Source: Phytohabitans suffuscus
GTDB lineage: Bacteria; Actinomycetota; Actinomycetes; Mycobacteriales; Micromonosporaceae
Reading direction: 5' to 3'
Assembly: GCF_011764565.1 (NCBI RefSeq)
Contig: NZ_AP022871.1
Span: forward strand, 5,518,320-5,582,319
Length of the DNA stretch: 64,000 nt
This document shows positions 52,148-61,298 of this stretch, piece after piece. A model generated the notes under the pieces. It made no database searches, had not been told where the DNA came from, and saw only the letters and a program-made list of their open reading frames with translations. Made by a program: the position numbers and the translations under genes. How positions within the stretch are numbered: the stretch's first letter is position 1; each line of letters begins with the position of its first letter.

Positions 52148-53337
52148 TTCGCACCCTCCCAGTTGGGGTTCTCCCAGATGACCGTGCCGCCCATGCCGAT
52201 GCCGACGCACATCGCGGTCACGCCGTACCGCACCTCGGGGCGCTCGGCGAACTGCCGCGCGAGCTGGGTCATCAGCCGTACGCCGGAGGAGGCGAGCGGG
52301 TGGCCGACCGAGATCGCGCCGCCCCACGCGTTCACCCGGGGGTCGTCGTCGGCGATGCCGAAGTGGTCGAGGAACGCGAGCACCTGCACCGCGAACGCCT
52401 CGTTGAGCTCGAAGAGACCGATGTCCTGGATGGACAGTCCGGCGACGCGCAGCGCCTTCTCGGTCGAGGGGATCGGGCCGTACCCCATCACCTCGGGCTC
52501 GACCCCGACGAAGCCGTACGACACCAGCCGCATCGCCACCGGCAGGCCCAGTTCGCGGGCGACGTCCTCGGCGGCGATGATGCTCGCGGTGGCGCCGTCG
52601 TTGAGGCCGGCGGCGTTGCCCGCGGTCACCCGGCCGTGCGGGCGGAACGGGGTCTTGAGCGCGGCGAGCTTCGAAAGGCTCGTCTCGCGCGGCGCCTCGT
52701 CGATGGTGGCCAGGCCCCAGCCCGCCTCCGGGTCGCGCACGGCGACGGAGACGAGGTCCTGCTGGATCTTCCCGTCCGCGTACGCCTTGGCGGTCCTCTC
52801 CTGCGAGGCGAGGCCGAACGCGTCCGCCCGCTCCTTCGTCACGCCCGGCAGGCGGTCGTGCAGGTTTTCCGCGGTCGCGCCCATGACCAGCGCGGACGGG
52901 TCGACGAGCTTCTCGGCGAGGATGCGCGGGTTGGGGTCGACGCCCTCACCCATCGGGTGGCGGCCCATGTGCTCGACGCCGCCGGCGATCGCCACGTCGT
53001 ACGCGCCCATCGCGATCCCGCCGGCCACCGTGGTGACCGCGGTCATCGCGCCGGCGCACATCCGGTCGATCGCGTACCCGGGGACGGTCTTCGGCAGGCC
53101 GGCGAGCAGCGCGGCGGTGCGGCCGATGGTGAGGCCCTGGTCACCGATCTGCGTGGTGGCGGCGATGGCCACCTCCTCCACCCGCTCCGGCGGCAGCTGC
53201 GGGTTGCGGCGCAGCAGCTCGCGGATGCAGCGGATCACCAGGTCGTCGGCGCGGGTGTTGGCGTACATGCCGCCCGCCTTGCCGAAGGGTGTGCGGACGC
53301 CGTCGACAAAGACGACATCCCGGACTTGACGGGGCAC
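52144..53337 (-). CDS. fadA: Acetyl-CoA acyltransferase (thiolase)
   Basis: Cleaves 3-ketoacyl-CoA to acetyl-CoA and a shortened acyl-CoA. The product is 397 residues from GTG at 53337 with GAGGAGG upstream. The nucleophile Cys is in DRMCAGAMTAV (about residue 91), NEAFAVQVLAF precedes the catalytic His in GGAISVGHPLASSGVR, and the second Cys is in TAMCVGIGMGGT. It is the first gene of the fadAB operon. Confidence 0.94.
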   Translation of the reverse strand: MPRQVRDVVFVDGVRTPFGKAGGMYANTRADDLVIRCIRELLRRNPQLPPERVEEVAIAATTQIGDQGLTIGRTAALLAGLPKTVPGYAIDRMCAGAMTAVTTVAGGIAMGAYDVAIAGGVEHMGRHPMGEGVDPNPRILAEKLVDPSALVMGATAENLHDRLPGVTKERADAFGLASQERTAKAYADGKIQQDLVSVAVRDPEAGWGLATIDEAPRETSLSKLAALKTPFRPHGRVTAGNAAGLNDGATASIIAAEDVARELGLPVAMRLVSYGFVGVEPEVMGYGPIPSTEKALRVAGLSIQDIGLFELNEAFAVQVLAFLDHFGIADDDPRVNAWGGAISVGHPLASSGVRLMTQLARQFAERPEVRYGVTAMCVGIGMGGTVIWENPNWEGAK

Positions 53338-53418
53338 GACAGGCCTCCTCGTGGGCGTTCGGGACCTCTTGCCCAGGATGCTACCCGTCGGTAACTATGT
53401 GGCGTGCTGTGGGGCGGG

Positions 53419-54734
53419 TCACTCCGGATCGCGCAGCGCCACCGCCAGACCGTCCGCGATGAGCCCGACCTGCCAGGCCCGCGCGCCGTACCCGCGCAGC
53501 GTCGCCGCCACCGTGTCCGGCGTGATCTCCTCGGGCGGCGTCCAGGCCAGCCGGCGTACCGAATCGGGTGTGATCAGGTTTTCCGGCGGGAGCGTGTGCG
53601 CGGCGGCGGCCGTGGTGACCACCTCGCGGCACCGGGCCAGGCGGGCGGCCGCGACCGGGTCGCGCTCGGCCCACCGGTGCGGTGGTGGGGGACCGTCCAG
53701 CGGCGGGGCCACCGGCAGCATGTCGTCGGGAAGCTCGCGGGCCTTGGTCAGCGCGTCGATCCAGGTGCGGGCCAGCCGCCGCACCGAGCGCCCGCCGAAG
53801 CCGGGGAGCGTGAGCAGCGTCCGCTCGTCCTTGGGGTCGAGCTCGGCGGCCGCGATGATCGCCGCGTCCGGCAGCACCCGGCCGGGCGCCGAGTCGCGGC
53901 GCGCGGCGATCTCGTCCCGCGCGTACCACATCGCGCGCACCCGGGCCTGTGCCCGCGCGCCCCGGATGCGGTGGATGCCGGAGGTGCGCCGCCACGGGTC
54001 GGGGCGCTGCCGGGGCGGCTGCGCGCCGGAGGCGACCAGGGCCGCGAACTCCTCGGCCGCCCAGTCGTCCTTGCCCTGCGTGGCGAGCTCGGCGGCCAGC
54101 TTGTCGCGCAGGTCGGTAAGGAGCTCGACGTCCAGCGCCGCGTACGTCAGCCACGACTCGGGCAGCGGCCGGGTGGACCAGTCGGCGGCCGAGTGGTGCT
54201 TTTCGAGCGTGTACCCGAGTAGCTGTTCGGTCAGTGCCGCCAAGCCGACCCGCTCGAATCCGGCCAGCCGAGCGGCCAATTCGGTGTCGAAAAGCCGACG
54301 GGGTCGCAGACCGAGGTCGGCCAGACAGGGCAGATCCTGGCTCGCGGCGTGCAAGACCCATTCAGCGTCGGCGATGGCCTCGTCGAGCGTGCGCAGGTCA
54401 CCGAGGGGAAGCGGATCGATGAGTACGCTGCCCGCGCCGGCCCGCCGCAGCTGCACGAGGTAGGCGCGCTGGGTGTACCGGTAGCCGGAGGCGCGCTCGG
54501 CGTCCACGGCTACCGGGCCGGTCCCGGCGGCGAAGCGGGCCACGACCTCGGCGAGCTGGTCGGGCGTCTCGATAGGGGCCGGGGTGCCCTCACGGGGGCG
54601 GTCAGCGGCACGGGCCCGCCAGGCGTTGTTGGGTCGGGCCCCACGCTTTCGGTTGCCGGGTCAGGCCGGCTGTGTGGTCCGTCCCCTGCTTGGCGTTGCG
54701 CGGCCCGACGGCGCAGGGGTGGTTCGTCGGTCAC
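53419..54734 (-). CDS. RNase D-like 3'-5' exonuclease with HRDC domain (frameshifted near the N-terminus as sequenced)
   Basis: The GTG at 54734 begins TDEPPLRRRAAQRQ. A base is missing in the run at 54594-54598. Restored, it reads REGTPAPIETPDQLAEVVAR and enters the DEDD exonuclease domain: VAVDAERASGYRYTQRAYLV (Asp-Glu pair; Glu in DAERA), HAASQDLPCLADLG, and DWSTRPLPESWLTYAALDVE. An HRDC domain follows (RDEIAARRDSAPGRVLPD). About 438 residues. It corresponds to Rv2681, directly before the DUF3000 gene in M. tuberculosis. Probably acts in RNA processing. Confidence 0.85.
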
Positions 54735-54999
54735 CCGACAACCGTAGTGTGGTGGCCGTCCGGCAACGAGCAGCCGGTGCCCGGCGCGTCGGACCCGGCG
54801 TGGTCCGCTCGGCCCGGACGGGCGGTAGCCGACTGTGCGGTACGGACCGGACGTCACCGGACCCGGCGCCCGTGTCAGCATGAAGGAGACAAACGTCGTT
54901 CCCGTCGGTACGGTCCACCGGTGCCGCCGATCGGCCCGGGTGGGGTTGTGCCGAGATGCGACTGTGGAACGGGCGTCCTAGGGGAGGGGCTAGATCTCG

Positions 55000-56151
55000 A
55001 TGACTGCTGGGTACGACCCGCTGTCCGCGCAGCCCGGAGCACAGGTGCCCGGTCCGCGCCACTCCGTCGACGACGGGGTGGGCGTGGCGCCGGCGGGAGC
55101 GTCCGGCGTGCCGGCCGGTGGCCCACCGTACGCCGACGACCCGGACGGGCTGTACCGGCCGGGCCCGCCCCCGCCGCCACCGCAGGGCCCGCCCGCCGCG
55201 CCTCCGGTCTACGGTGCGGTGCCGCCGCCCGGCCCACCTCCGGGCCCCGCCTACCCGCCGCCGCCCGCGGCCTTCCCGGCCCCGGCCTACCCGCTCTCCG
55301 CGCCGCCCGTGTCGGCGCTGCCCGGCGAGCCGCACTACCAGGCATACCCGCCGGTGGCGCAGCCGCAGCCGGGCCGCAGGATCTCCTGGCTGGGACTGAC
55401 CGCGCTGGCGCTCGCGCTGATCCTCGGCGGCGTCGCGATCGTGCAGTCCATCCAGATCCGTGACCTGCAGGGCCGTGTCGCCTCCGGTGACCGGGCGCTC
55501 GCCGAGGCCCAGGCCGCCGACAAGAGCCGCCTGGACGGGCTCGACGGGCGCACCACCGAGCTGGAGACCGCGGCCGGCAAGGCGTTCAACCCTGAGGCCA
55601 TCTCCACCGAGGTGCTGCCCAGCGTGTTCCGCGTCTCGGCCGGGCAGTTCACCGGCACGGCGTTCGCGGTGGGCAAGCAGACCGGCAACAGCACCAACCT
55701 CTTCACCAACTTCCACGTGGTCGAGTCGGTGTGGGACGCGGGCCAGCGCGAGGTCTTCATCGAGCGCAAGGACCAGCGGTGGCCGGCGACGATCGTGCGG
55801 GTGGACGAGCAGGCCGACGTCGCCCAGCTGCGCACCAACAACAAGTTTACCGGGCTGGCCACCGCCCGCGAGGCGGCCAAGTCGGGCCAGCAGATCATCG
55901 TGGTCGGCGCCCCGCTCGGGCTCGAGGACACGGTCACGACCGGTGTGATCAGCGCGATCCGCAAGGACGAGGGCGGCTCGGGCACGGTGATCCAGTTTGA
56001 CGCTCCGATCAACCCCGGCAACTCCGGCGGCCCGGTGGTCAACGCCGCGAAGCAGGTGGTCGGCATTGCCACCGCCAAGGCCCGGGACGCGGAGGGCATC
56101 GGCCTCGCGGTGCCGATCAAGACCGCCTGCGACGAGTTCAAGATCTGTTGA
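55000..56151 (+). CDS. Membrane-anchored trypsin-like serine protease (S1C, HtrA-like without PDZ)
   Basis: The protein has 383 residues from ATG at 55000 behind GGAGGGG. A ~125-residue Pro-rich cytosolic region is followed by one transmembrane helix (LGLTALALALILGGVAIVQS) and a short coiled coil. The protease domain has catalytic His in FTNFHVVESVWDAG, Asp in DEQADVAQLRTNNK and Ser in NPGNSGGPVVNAAKQVVG. No PDZ domain follows. It resembles mycobacterial envelope proteases of MarP/PepA type. Substrate unknown. Confidence 0.88.
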   Translation: MTAGYDPLSAQPGAQVPGPRHSVDDGVGVAPAGASGVPAGGPPYADDPDGLYRPGPPPPPPQGPPAAPPVYGAVPPPGPPPGPAYPPPPAAFPAPAYPLSAPPVSALPGEPHYQAYPPVAQPQPGRRISWLGLTALALALILGGVAIVQSIQIRDLQGRVASGDRALAEAQAADKSRLDGLDGRTTELETAAGKAFNPEAISTEVLPSVFRVSAGQFTGTAFAVGKQTGNSTNLFTNFHVVESVWDAGQREVFIERKDQRWPATIVRVDEQADVAQLRTNNKFTGLATAREAAKSGQQIIVVGAPLGLEDTVTTGVISAIRKDEGGSGTVIQFDAPINPGNSGGPVVNAAKQVVGIATAKARDAEGIGLAVPIKTACDEFKIC

Positions 56152-56234
56152 TGCTGCCGTGGCGCCCCGACCGGCCCGAGACCGCCGGGAGCGCCGCGCT
56201 CTGACCGGGCGGCCGAGCGCCCACAGGAGGAATG

Positions 56235-57158
56235 ATGTCCTACCCCTCGAACCCGCCCGGTGGACCGTACCCACCGCCGGGTGACCAGCCACCCGCGCAC
56301 CCCGTTCCGGGCGGCAACGAGCAGGCGTACACGATCCCGACCGGCTCGGTCCCGGCCGGCACCTACCCGCCGGCGCAGCCCACCCCATCGGGGTACCCGC
56401 CGGCCCAGCCCGCGTCACCGGCGTACCCGCCGGCTCAGCCCGCGTCGCCCGCGTATCCGCCCGCGCAGCCCACGTACCCGCCGGCGCAGCCGCCGACCGC
56501 GGCGTACCCGCCGGTGGAGCAGCCGCCGGCGCAGCCCGGGTACCCGCCGGCCGACCCCGGCGCCGGGTTCGGCCAGCCCGCCTACACGCCCGCGCCCTCG
56601 TACGACCCCGCGTCCGCCCCGCCGGCCGGGCCGCTGTCCGGGGTGCCCTACTCGGGTGCGCCGCTGTCGGGTGCGCCGCTGTCCGGCCCGCCGATGTCCG
56701 GCCCCTCGTACGGTGCGCCGTACGGCGCGGTCCCGCCGCCGCCCAAGCGCGGGCAGGCGGCGCTGATCCTGGGCATCGTGGCGGCGCTGCTGTTCATCGG
56801 CGGCGGCGTCATGACCGGCCTGTACATCAGCAAGTCCGGCGACCTGACCAGCACCCAGAAGCTGATGGACGAGCAGGTCAGCCAGCGGGACGACACGATC
56901 GCGGCGAAGACCACCGAGGCCGACAACCTCAAGAAGGAGCTGACCGCCGCCAACGAGAAGCTGTCGCAGACCGAGCGCGACCTGACCGGTACCCAGAACG
57001 CCAAGGAGCAGACCGAGAAGGAGAAGGCGGTCATCGCCGACTGCCTCAACAAGGTCAACGCGTTCCTCTCCGCGCTGGCCGACGGCAACCGGGCCGCGGC
57101 CGACCGTGCGATCACCGCGCTCGAAGGCCCGTGCAACGAGGCCGAGCGCTACATGTAG
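56235..57158 (+). CDS. Pro-rich single-pass membrane protein with coiled coil
   Basis: The protein has 307 residues from ATG at 56235, four bases after AGGAGG; ATG 56232 is less well spaced. About 170 residues of AYPPAQP repeats are followed by a transmembrane helix (AALILGIVAALLFIGGGVMT), an extracytoplasmic coiled coil (KTTEADNLKKELTAANEKLS, then AKEQTEKEKAVIADCLNKV) and a short globular end. The N-terminal plan mirrors the upstream protease, with which it is probably co-transcribed. Function unknown; possibly an envelope scaffold. Confidence 0.75.
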   Translation: MSYPSNPPGGPYPPPGDQPPAHPVPGGNEQAYTIPTGSVPAGTYPPAQPTPSGYPPAQPASPAYPPAQPASPAYPPAQPTYPPAQPPTAAYPPVEQPPAQPGYPPADPGAGFGQPAYTPAPSYDPASAPPAGPLSGVPYSGAPLSGAPLSGPPMSGPSYGAPYGAVPPPPKRGQAALILGIVAALLFIGGGVMTGLYISKSGDLTSTQKLMDEQVSQRDDTIAAKTTEADNLKKELTAANEKLSQTERDLTGTQNAKEQTEKEKAVIADCLNKVNAFLSALADGNRAAADRAITALEGPCNEAERYM

Positions 57159-57186
57159 CCGGGCTTTCGAGCACCAGCGGCTTTTC

Positions 57187-57219
57187 GGGAGCGGCCGTGG
57201 CGGCGCCACGGCCGCTCCC
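57187..57219. terminator. Strong bidirectional hairpin
   Basis: GGGAGCGGCCGTGGC (57187-57201) pairs perfectly with GCCACGGCCGCTCCC (57205-57219) across a 3-base loop, between the convergent Pro-rich protein (stop 57158) and DUF3000 (stop 57258). Confidence 0.85.
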
Positions 57220-57257
57220 GCGTGCTGAGCCGCAGGTCAGGCCAGCTGAGCCGCAGG

Positions 57258-57824
57258 TCAGGCCATCAGGCGGCTGCTGCGCAGCGCGGTCACGCCGGGC
57301 GGCGGGAGGCCGGCGGTCGAGGCGAGCACCGCGCACCAGGCCAGCAGGTGGGTGCCCAGGTCGTCGCAGGTCGGGGTCCACGAGGCACGGATCTCGATGT
57401 CGGCGGCGGCTGGCGGGCCGGCCAGGTCGCCGAAGCGGGTCGAGATCGTCTGGGTCACCGTGCCGGCGATCGCGGTGTGGGTGGCCTCCTCGGCCTCCAG
57501 CGCGTCGGTGAGCCAGGTCCAGCCCACCGCGGGCAGCAGCGGGTCGGCCGCCAGATCCGGCTCCAGCTCCGCCGTCACGTACGTGACCAGGCGCATCGTG
57601 CCGTCCCACGCCTCGTGACCGTCCGGGTCGTACAGCAGGATCAGCCGGCCGGTGGCCACCTCCTCGCCGTCCTTCATGACGACGCCGCTGACCGCGTAGG
57701 AGTACGGCGCGAGCCGCTGCGGTGCGGGCACCTCCTCCAGCTGGATCTCCGCGCGCGGGGTAGCGGCCTTCAGGCCGGCCACCGCCCGCGTGAAGATCTC
57801 CGGCTGCCCGTTCGGAGACACCAT
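57258..57824 (-). CDS. DUF3000 family protein
   Basis: The protein has 188 residues from ATG at 57824. It is recognised by EEVPAPQRLAPYSYAVSGVV, YDPDGHEAWDGTMRLVTYV and VGWTWLTDALEAEEATHTAI, typical of DUF3000. It corresponds to Rv2680, next to the RNase D and hemE genes. Function unknown. It diverges from hemE across 108 bp. Confidence 0.9.
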   Translation of the reverse strand: MVSPNGQPEIFTRAVAGLKAATPRAEIQLEEVPAPQRLAPYSYAVSGVVMKDGEEVATGRLILLYDPDGHEAWDGTMRLVTYVTAELEPDLAADPLLPAVGWTWLTDALEAEEATHTAIAGTVTQTISTRFGDLAGPPAAADIEIRASWTPTCDDLGTHLLAWCAVLASTAGLPPPGVTALRSSRLMA

Positions 57825-57932
57825 GTTCCGCAGCCTAAGCCGCGTCCGGCCACCGCGGGGGACCGGCGCGCCGACAGCGGGTGACCGAGCGGATCGGGAC
57901 CAGCCCGGAGGGCACCTCGCGGGCGTGGGACG

Positions 57933-59039
57933 ATGAGCGCGATGACGACGACCATGGAGGGCAGCGCCGCCCACCGCGAGCAGCCCGCGGCCGACTCGGT
58001 GTTCGTGCGGGCCTGCCGGGGCCTTCCGGTGCCCTATACGCCGGTGTGGTTCATGCGGCAGGCGGGGCGCTCGCTGCCGGAGTACCGCAAGGTGCGCGCC
58101 GGGATCGCGATGCTGGAGGCCTGCCGGCGCCCCGACCTGGTGGCGGAGATCACGCTCCAGCCGGTCCGCCGGCACGGCGTCGACGCGGCGATCCTCTTCA
58201 GCGACATCGTCGTGCCGGTCGCGGCGGCCGGGATCGACCTCGACATCGAGCCGGGCACCGGCCCGGTGGTGGCCGAGCCGGTCCGCACCGAGGCCGACCT
58301 GGCCCGGCTGCGGCCGCTCACCCCGCCCGACGTGTCCTATGTGGATGAGGCGGTGCGGCTGCTCGCCGGGGAGCTGGGCGGCACCCCGCTGATCGGCTTC
58401 GCCGGCGCGCCGTTCACGCTGGCCAGCTACCTGGTCGAGGGCGGGCCGTCGCGGACGCACGCGAAGACCAAGGCGATGATGTACGGCCAGCCCGAGCTCT
58501 GGCACGCCCTCTGCGCCCGCCTCGCCGGGATCACGCTGGAGTTCCTGCGCGTGCAGGTGGCGGCCGGTGTGTCCGCCGTACAGCTCTTCGACTCGTGGGC
58601 CGGCACGCTCTCCGAGGCCGACTACCGGCGCTTCGTGCTCCCGCACTCGGCGCACGTGCTGGGCGGGCTCTCCGGGGCGGGCGTGCCCCGGATCCACTTC
58701 GGCGTGGGCACCGCCCAGCTGCTCACCGCCATGGGCGAGGCCGGCGCCGACGTGGTGGGCGTCGACTGGCGCACCCCGCTCGACGCCGCGGCCGCGCTGG
58801 TCGACGGGCCGAGCGGGCGCGGGCCACACGGCTCGGGGCGGCCGGTGCAGGGCAACCTCGACCCGTGCGTGCTCTTCGCCCCGTGGCCGGTGGTCGAGCG
58901 CGAGGTGCGCCGCGTGCTGGCCGAGGGGCGGGCCGCCCCCGGCCACGTCTTCAACCTCGGCCACGGCGTGCTCCCGGAGACCGACCCGGAGGTCCTGACC
59001 CGGGTGGTCGCGCTAGTGCACGAGGCGAGCGCGCGCTGA
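57933..59039 (+). CDS. hemE: Uroporphyrinogen III decarboxylase
   Basis: Decarboxylates uroporphyrinogen III to coproporphyrinogen III in the cytosol. The protein has 368 residues. The signature PVWFMRQAGRSLPEYRKVR (about residues 32-50), the catalytic Asp region AAILFSDIVVPVAAAGIDLD, GFAGAPFTLASYLVEGGPS and NLGHGVLPETDPE are all present. The start could be ATG 57933 or 57942. The 3' end overlaps the convergent SDR gene by 27 bp. Confidence 0.96.
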   Translation: MSAMTTTMEGSAAHREQPAADSVFVRACRGLPVPYTPVWFMRQAGRSLPEYRKVRAGIAMLEACRRPDLVAEITLQPVRRHGVDAAILFSDIVVPVAAAGIDLDIEPGTGPVVAEPVRTEADLARLRPLTPPDVSYVDEAVRLLAGELGGTPLIGFAGAPFTLASYLVEGGPSRTHAKTKAMMYGQPELWHALCARLAGITLEFLRVQVAAGVSAVQLFDSWAGTLSEADYRRFVLPHSAHVLGGLSGAGVPRIHFGVGTAQLLTAMGEAGADVVGVDWRTPLDAAAALVDGPSGRGPHGSGRPVQGNLDPCVLFAPWPVVEREVRRVLAEGRAAPGHVFNLGHGVLPETDPEVLTRVVALVHEASAR

Positions 59040-59774
59040 CAGGCGCAGCGCCTGCCAGGAGCCGTCGGCGAACCAGCCGCCGTCGACCGAGAGCGCCTCG
59101 CCGTTGACGAAGCCGCTCCGGGCCGGGTCGGCCAGGAACGCCACCGCCTGCGCGATGTCGTCGGGCGTGGCGAAGCGGGCCTGCGGCACGTGGTCGGTGA
59201 TGTCGCTGTCGCCGTACGCCCCCTCGGCCTGGGACGCCTCGTCCATCTCGGTCTTCACCCAGCCGGGACAGACCGCGTTGACCCGCACGCCGCGCCCGCC
59301 CCACTCGGCGGCCAGGGTGCGGGTGAGCCCGATCAGGCCGTGCTTGCTCGCGTTGTACGCCGCGCGGTCGGCCACGCCGCGCAGCCCGGCGACCGACGCG
59401 ATGTTGACGATCGCGCCCGCGCCGGCGCCCAGCATCAGCCGCCCGAACTCGCGGCAGAGCAGGAACGGCCCGGTCAGGTTGACGTCGATCACCCGCCGCC
59501 AGTCGTCGAGCGTGGTCTCCTCCAGCGGCGTGATGAACGCGATGCCCGCGTTGTTGACCACCACGTCGACCCGCCCGAACCGCTCGTCCACCGCCGCCGC
59601 GAACGCGATCACGTCGGCCTCCGTGCTCACGTCGCCCAGTACCGCCAGGTCTGCCGCGACCGGCTGCCTGTCCATCACCGCCAGCGCGTACCCCTCCGCG
59701 CTGAGCACCTCGGCCACCCGCCGACCGATGCCCTGTGCGGCACCCGTCACAACCGCCACCCGCTCACCCGTCAT
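59013..59774 (-). CDS. SDR-family oxidoreductase
   Basis: The protein has 253 residues from ATG at 59774. It has the classical SDR Rossmann glycine motif VVTGAAQGIGRRVAEVL (about 9-25), the structural motif NNAG, the catalytic Ser in IVNIASVAG, Tyr/Lys in AAYNASKHGLIGL, and a C-terminal FVNGEALSVDGGWFADG. It uses NAD(P)(H); substrate unknown. It is inserted between hemE and hemY on the opposite strand, overlapping the hemE end. Confidence 0.92.
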   Translation of the reverse strand: MTGERVAVVTGAAQGIGRRVAEVLSAEGYALAVMDRQPVAADLAVLGDVSTEADVIAFAAAVDERFGRVDVVVNNAGIAFITPLEETTLDDWRRVIDVNLTGPFLLCREFGRLMLGAGAGAIVNIASVAGLRGVADRAAYNASKHGLIGLTRTLAAEWGGRGVRVNAVCPGWVKTEMDEASQAEGAYGDSDITDHVPQARFATPDDIAQAVAFLADPARSGFVNGEALSVDGGWFADGSWQALRLSARARLVH

Positions 59775-59801
59775 GCCCGGCAGCTTAGTTAGTTTGAGTA
59801 C

Positions 59802-59956
59802 CTGTGAGCGCGAGGAGTGAGCTGGGACGGCCTGGACGTATCCGCGGAGGCCCGCATGCGAGCCCCGCAGTCGCGAACGAAAGGCAGGCCCTGTGAGCGC
59901 GAGGAGTGAGCTGCGACGGCCTGGACGGACCGCAGTCGCGAACGAAAGGCGGGCAC
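59802..59956. repeat. Imperfect tandem duplication upstream of hemY
   Basis: Two copies (59802-59890 and 59891-59956) both start CTGTGAGCGCGAGGAGTGAG and end CGCAGTCGCGAACGAAAGGC. The second lacks ~25 internal bases. The second copy's end provides the region just upstream of the hemY start. Confidence 0.85.
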
Positions 59957-59957
59957 C

Positions 59958-61298
59958 GTGAGGAGAGAGGCGCGCGTCGCGGTTGTCGGTGGCGGCATCG
60001 CCGGGCTGGCCGCCGCCCTCCGGCTGCGGGACCGCGCTCCCGGCGGCACGACCATCACCGTGTACGAGCAGTCCGGCGCGGTCGGCGGCAAGCTGCGCAC
60101 CGGCGCCGTGGCGGGCTCGGTGGTGGAGCTGGGGGCGGAGGCGTTCCTGGTCCGCGACCCGGACGGTGGCGACTCGGCCGCGGTGGCGCTGGCCCGGCGG
60201 GTGGGGCTGGGCGACGCGCTGGTGCACCCGGCGACCGGGCAGGCCGGGCTCGCGCTCCACGGCAGGCTCGCGCCCATGCCCGGCGGCACCCTCCTTGGCG
60301 TACCCGGTGATCTGGAGAAAGTGGCCGCGGTGGCGCGGCCGGAGGCGGAGCGTGACCACGACGGCGGCCGCCCGCTTCTGGGCCCCGCGGAGGATGTCGC
60401 GGTCGGGCCGTTCGTGCGGCGGCGGCTGGGCGACGAGGTCGTCGACCGGCTGGTCGACCCGCTGCTCGGCGGCGTGTACGCGGGGCGGGCCGACGGGCTG
60501 TCACTGGCCGCCACGATGCCCGGCCTGGCCAGGGCGGCCCGGGTGGAGCACACGCTGACCGGCGCGGTGCGGTCCGCGATGGCCGCCGCGCCCCGGCCGG
60601 CCGGCGGGCCGGTCTTCGCCACGGTCGCCGGCGGTGTGGGGCGGCTGGCGGCGGCGGTGGCCGAGGCGTCCGGCGCGCGGATCCGGCTGGGCGCGCCGGT
60701 GCGGGAGCTGTCCCGGGTGCCCGGCGGGTGGCGGGTCGGACCGGACACTGTGGACGCGGTGGTGCTCGCGCTGCCGGCGCGGCGGGCGGCGAGGCTGCTG
60801 GGCGTCGAGCCGGCGCTGGACTACGCGAGCGTGGCGCTGGTGACGCTGGCCCTGCCCGCCCCGGACCTGCCCGCACTCTCCGGCTTCCTGGTGCCGGCGG
60901 GCGAGGGCACGCTGGTCAAGGCCGCCACGTTCTTCTCCACCAAGTGGGCCCACCTGCGCCGCGACGACGGGGTGGCGCTGGTGCGCGCGTCCGCCGGGCG
61001 GTACGGCGAGGAGCACCAGCTGCACGCCGGCGATCCCGAGCTGGTCCGGACCGTCCACACCGAACTGTCCACATTGATAGGCAGCCGCCTGCCGGAGCCG
61101 GTCGACGCGCGCGTGGAGCGGTGGGGCGGCGCGCTTCCGCAGTACCCGGTGGGGCATGTGGAACAGGTGGCCGCGCTGCGCGCCACCCTGCCCCCGACGG
61201 TGGCTCTCGCCGGCGCCGGTTACGACGGCGTCGGCATCCCGGCCTGTGTCCGCTCCGGCGAGACCGCGGCCGACGACGTACTGAAGGGACTGTCATGA
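59958..61298 (+). CDS. hemY: Coproporphyrinogen III/protoporphyrinogen oxidase (HemY/CgoX)
   Basis: An FAD enzyme that oxidises coproporphyrinogen III to coproporphyrin III in the actinobacterial coproporphyrin-dependent pathway. The product is 446 residues from GTG at 59958. The FAD-binding start RVAVVGGGIAGLAAALRLRD, then VYEQSGAVGGKLRT, and a C-terminal LAGAGYDGVGIPACVRSGET are diagnostic. The stop overlaps the hemQ ATG (ATGA). Whether it acts on copro- or protoporphyrinogen is inferred from the hemQ partner. Confidence 0.92.
   Translation: MRREARVAVVGGGIAGLAAALRLRDRAPGGTTITVYEQSGAVGGKLRTGAVAGSVVELGAEAFLVRDPDGGDSAAVALARRVGLGDALVHPATGQAGLALHGRLAPMPGGTLLGVPGDLEKVAAVARPEAERDHDGGRPLLGPAEDVAVGPFVRRRLGDEVVDRLVDPLLGGVYAGRADGLSLAATMPGLARAARVEHTLTGAVRSAMAAAPRPAGGPVFATVAGGVGRLAAAVAEASGARIRLGAPVRELSRVPGGWRVGPDTVDAVVLALPARRAARLLGVEPALDYASVALVTLALPAPDLPALSGFLVPAGEGTLVKAATFFSTKWAHLRRDDGVALVRASAGRYGEEHQLHAGDPELVRTVHTELSTLIGSRLPEPVDARVERWGGALPQYPVGHVEQVAALRATLPPTVALAGAGYDGVGIPACVRSGETAADDVLKGLS

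Noticed and set aside
50045..53329. A 1094-codon open frame on the plus strand
   Set aside because: It is antisense to the fadAB genes, which have complete catalytic motifs and coupled overlaps.
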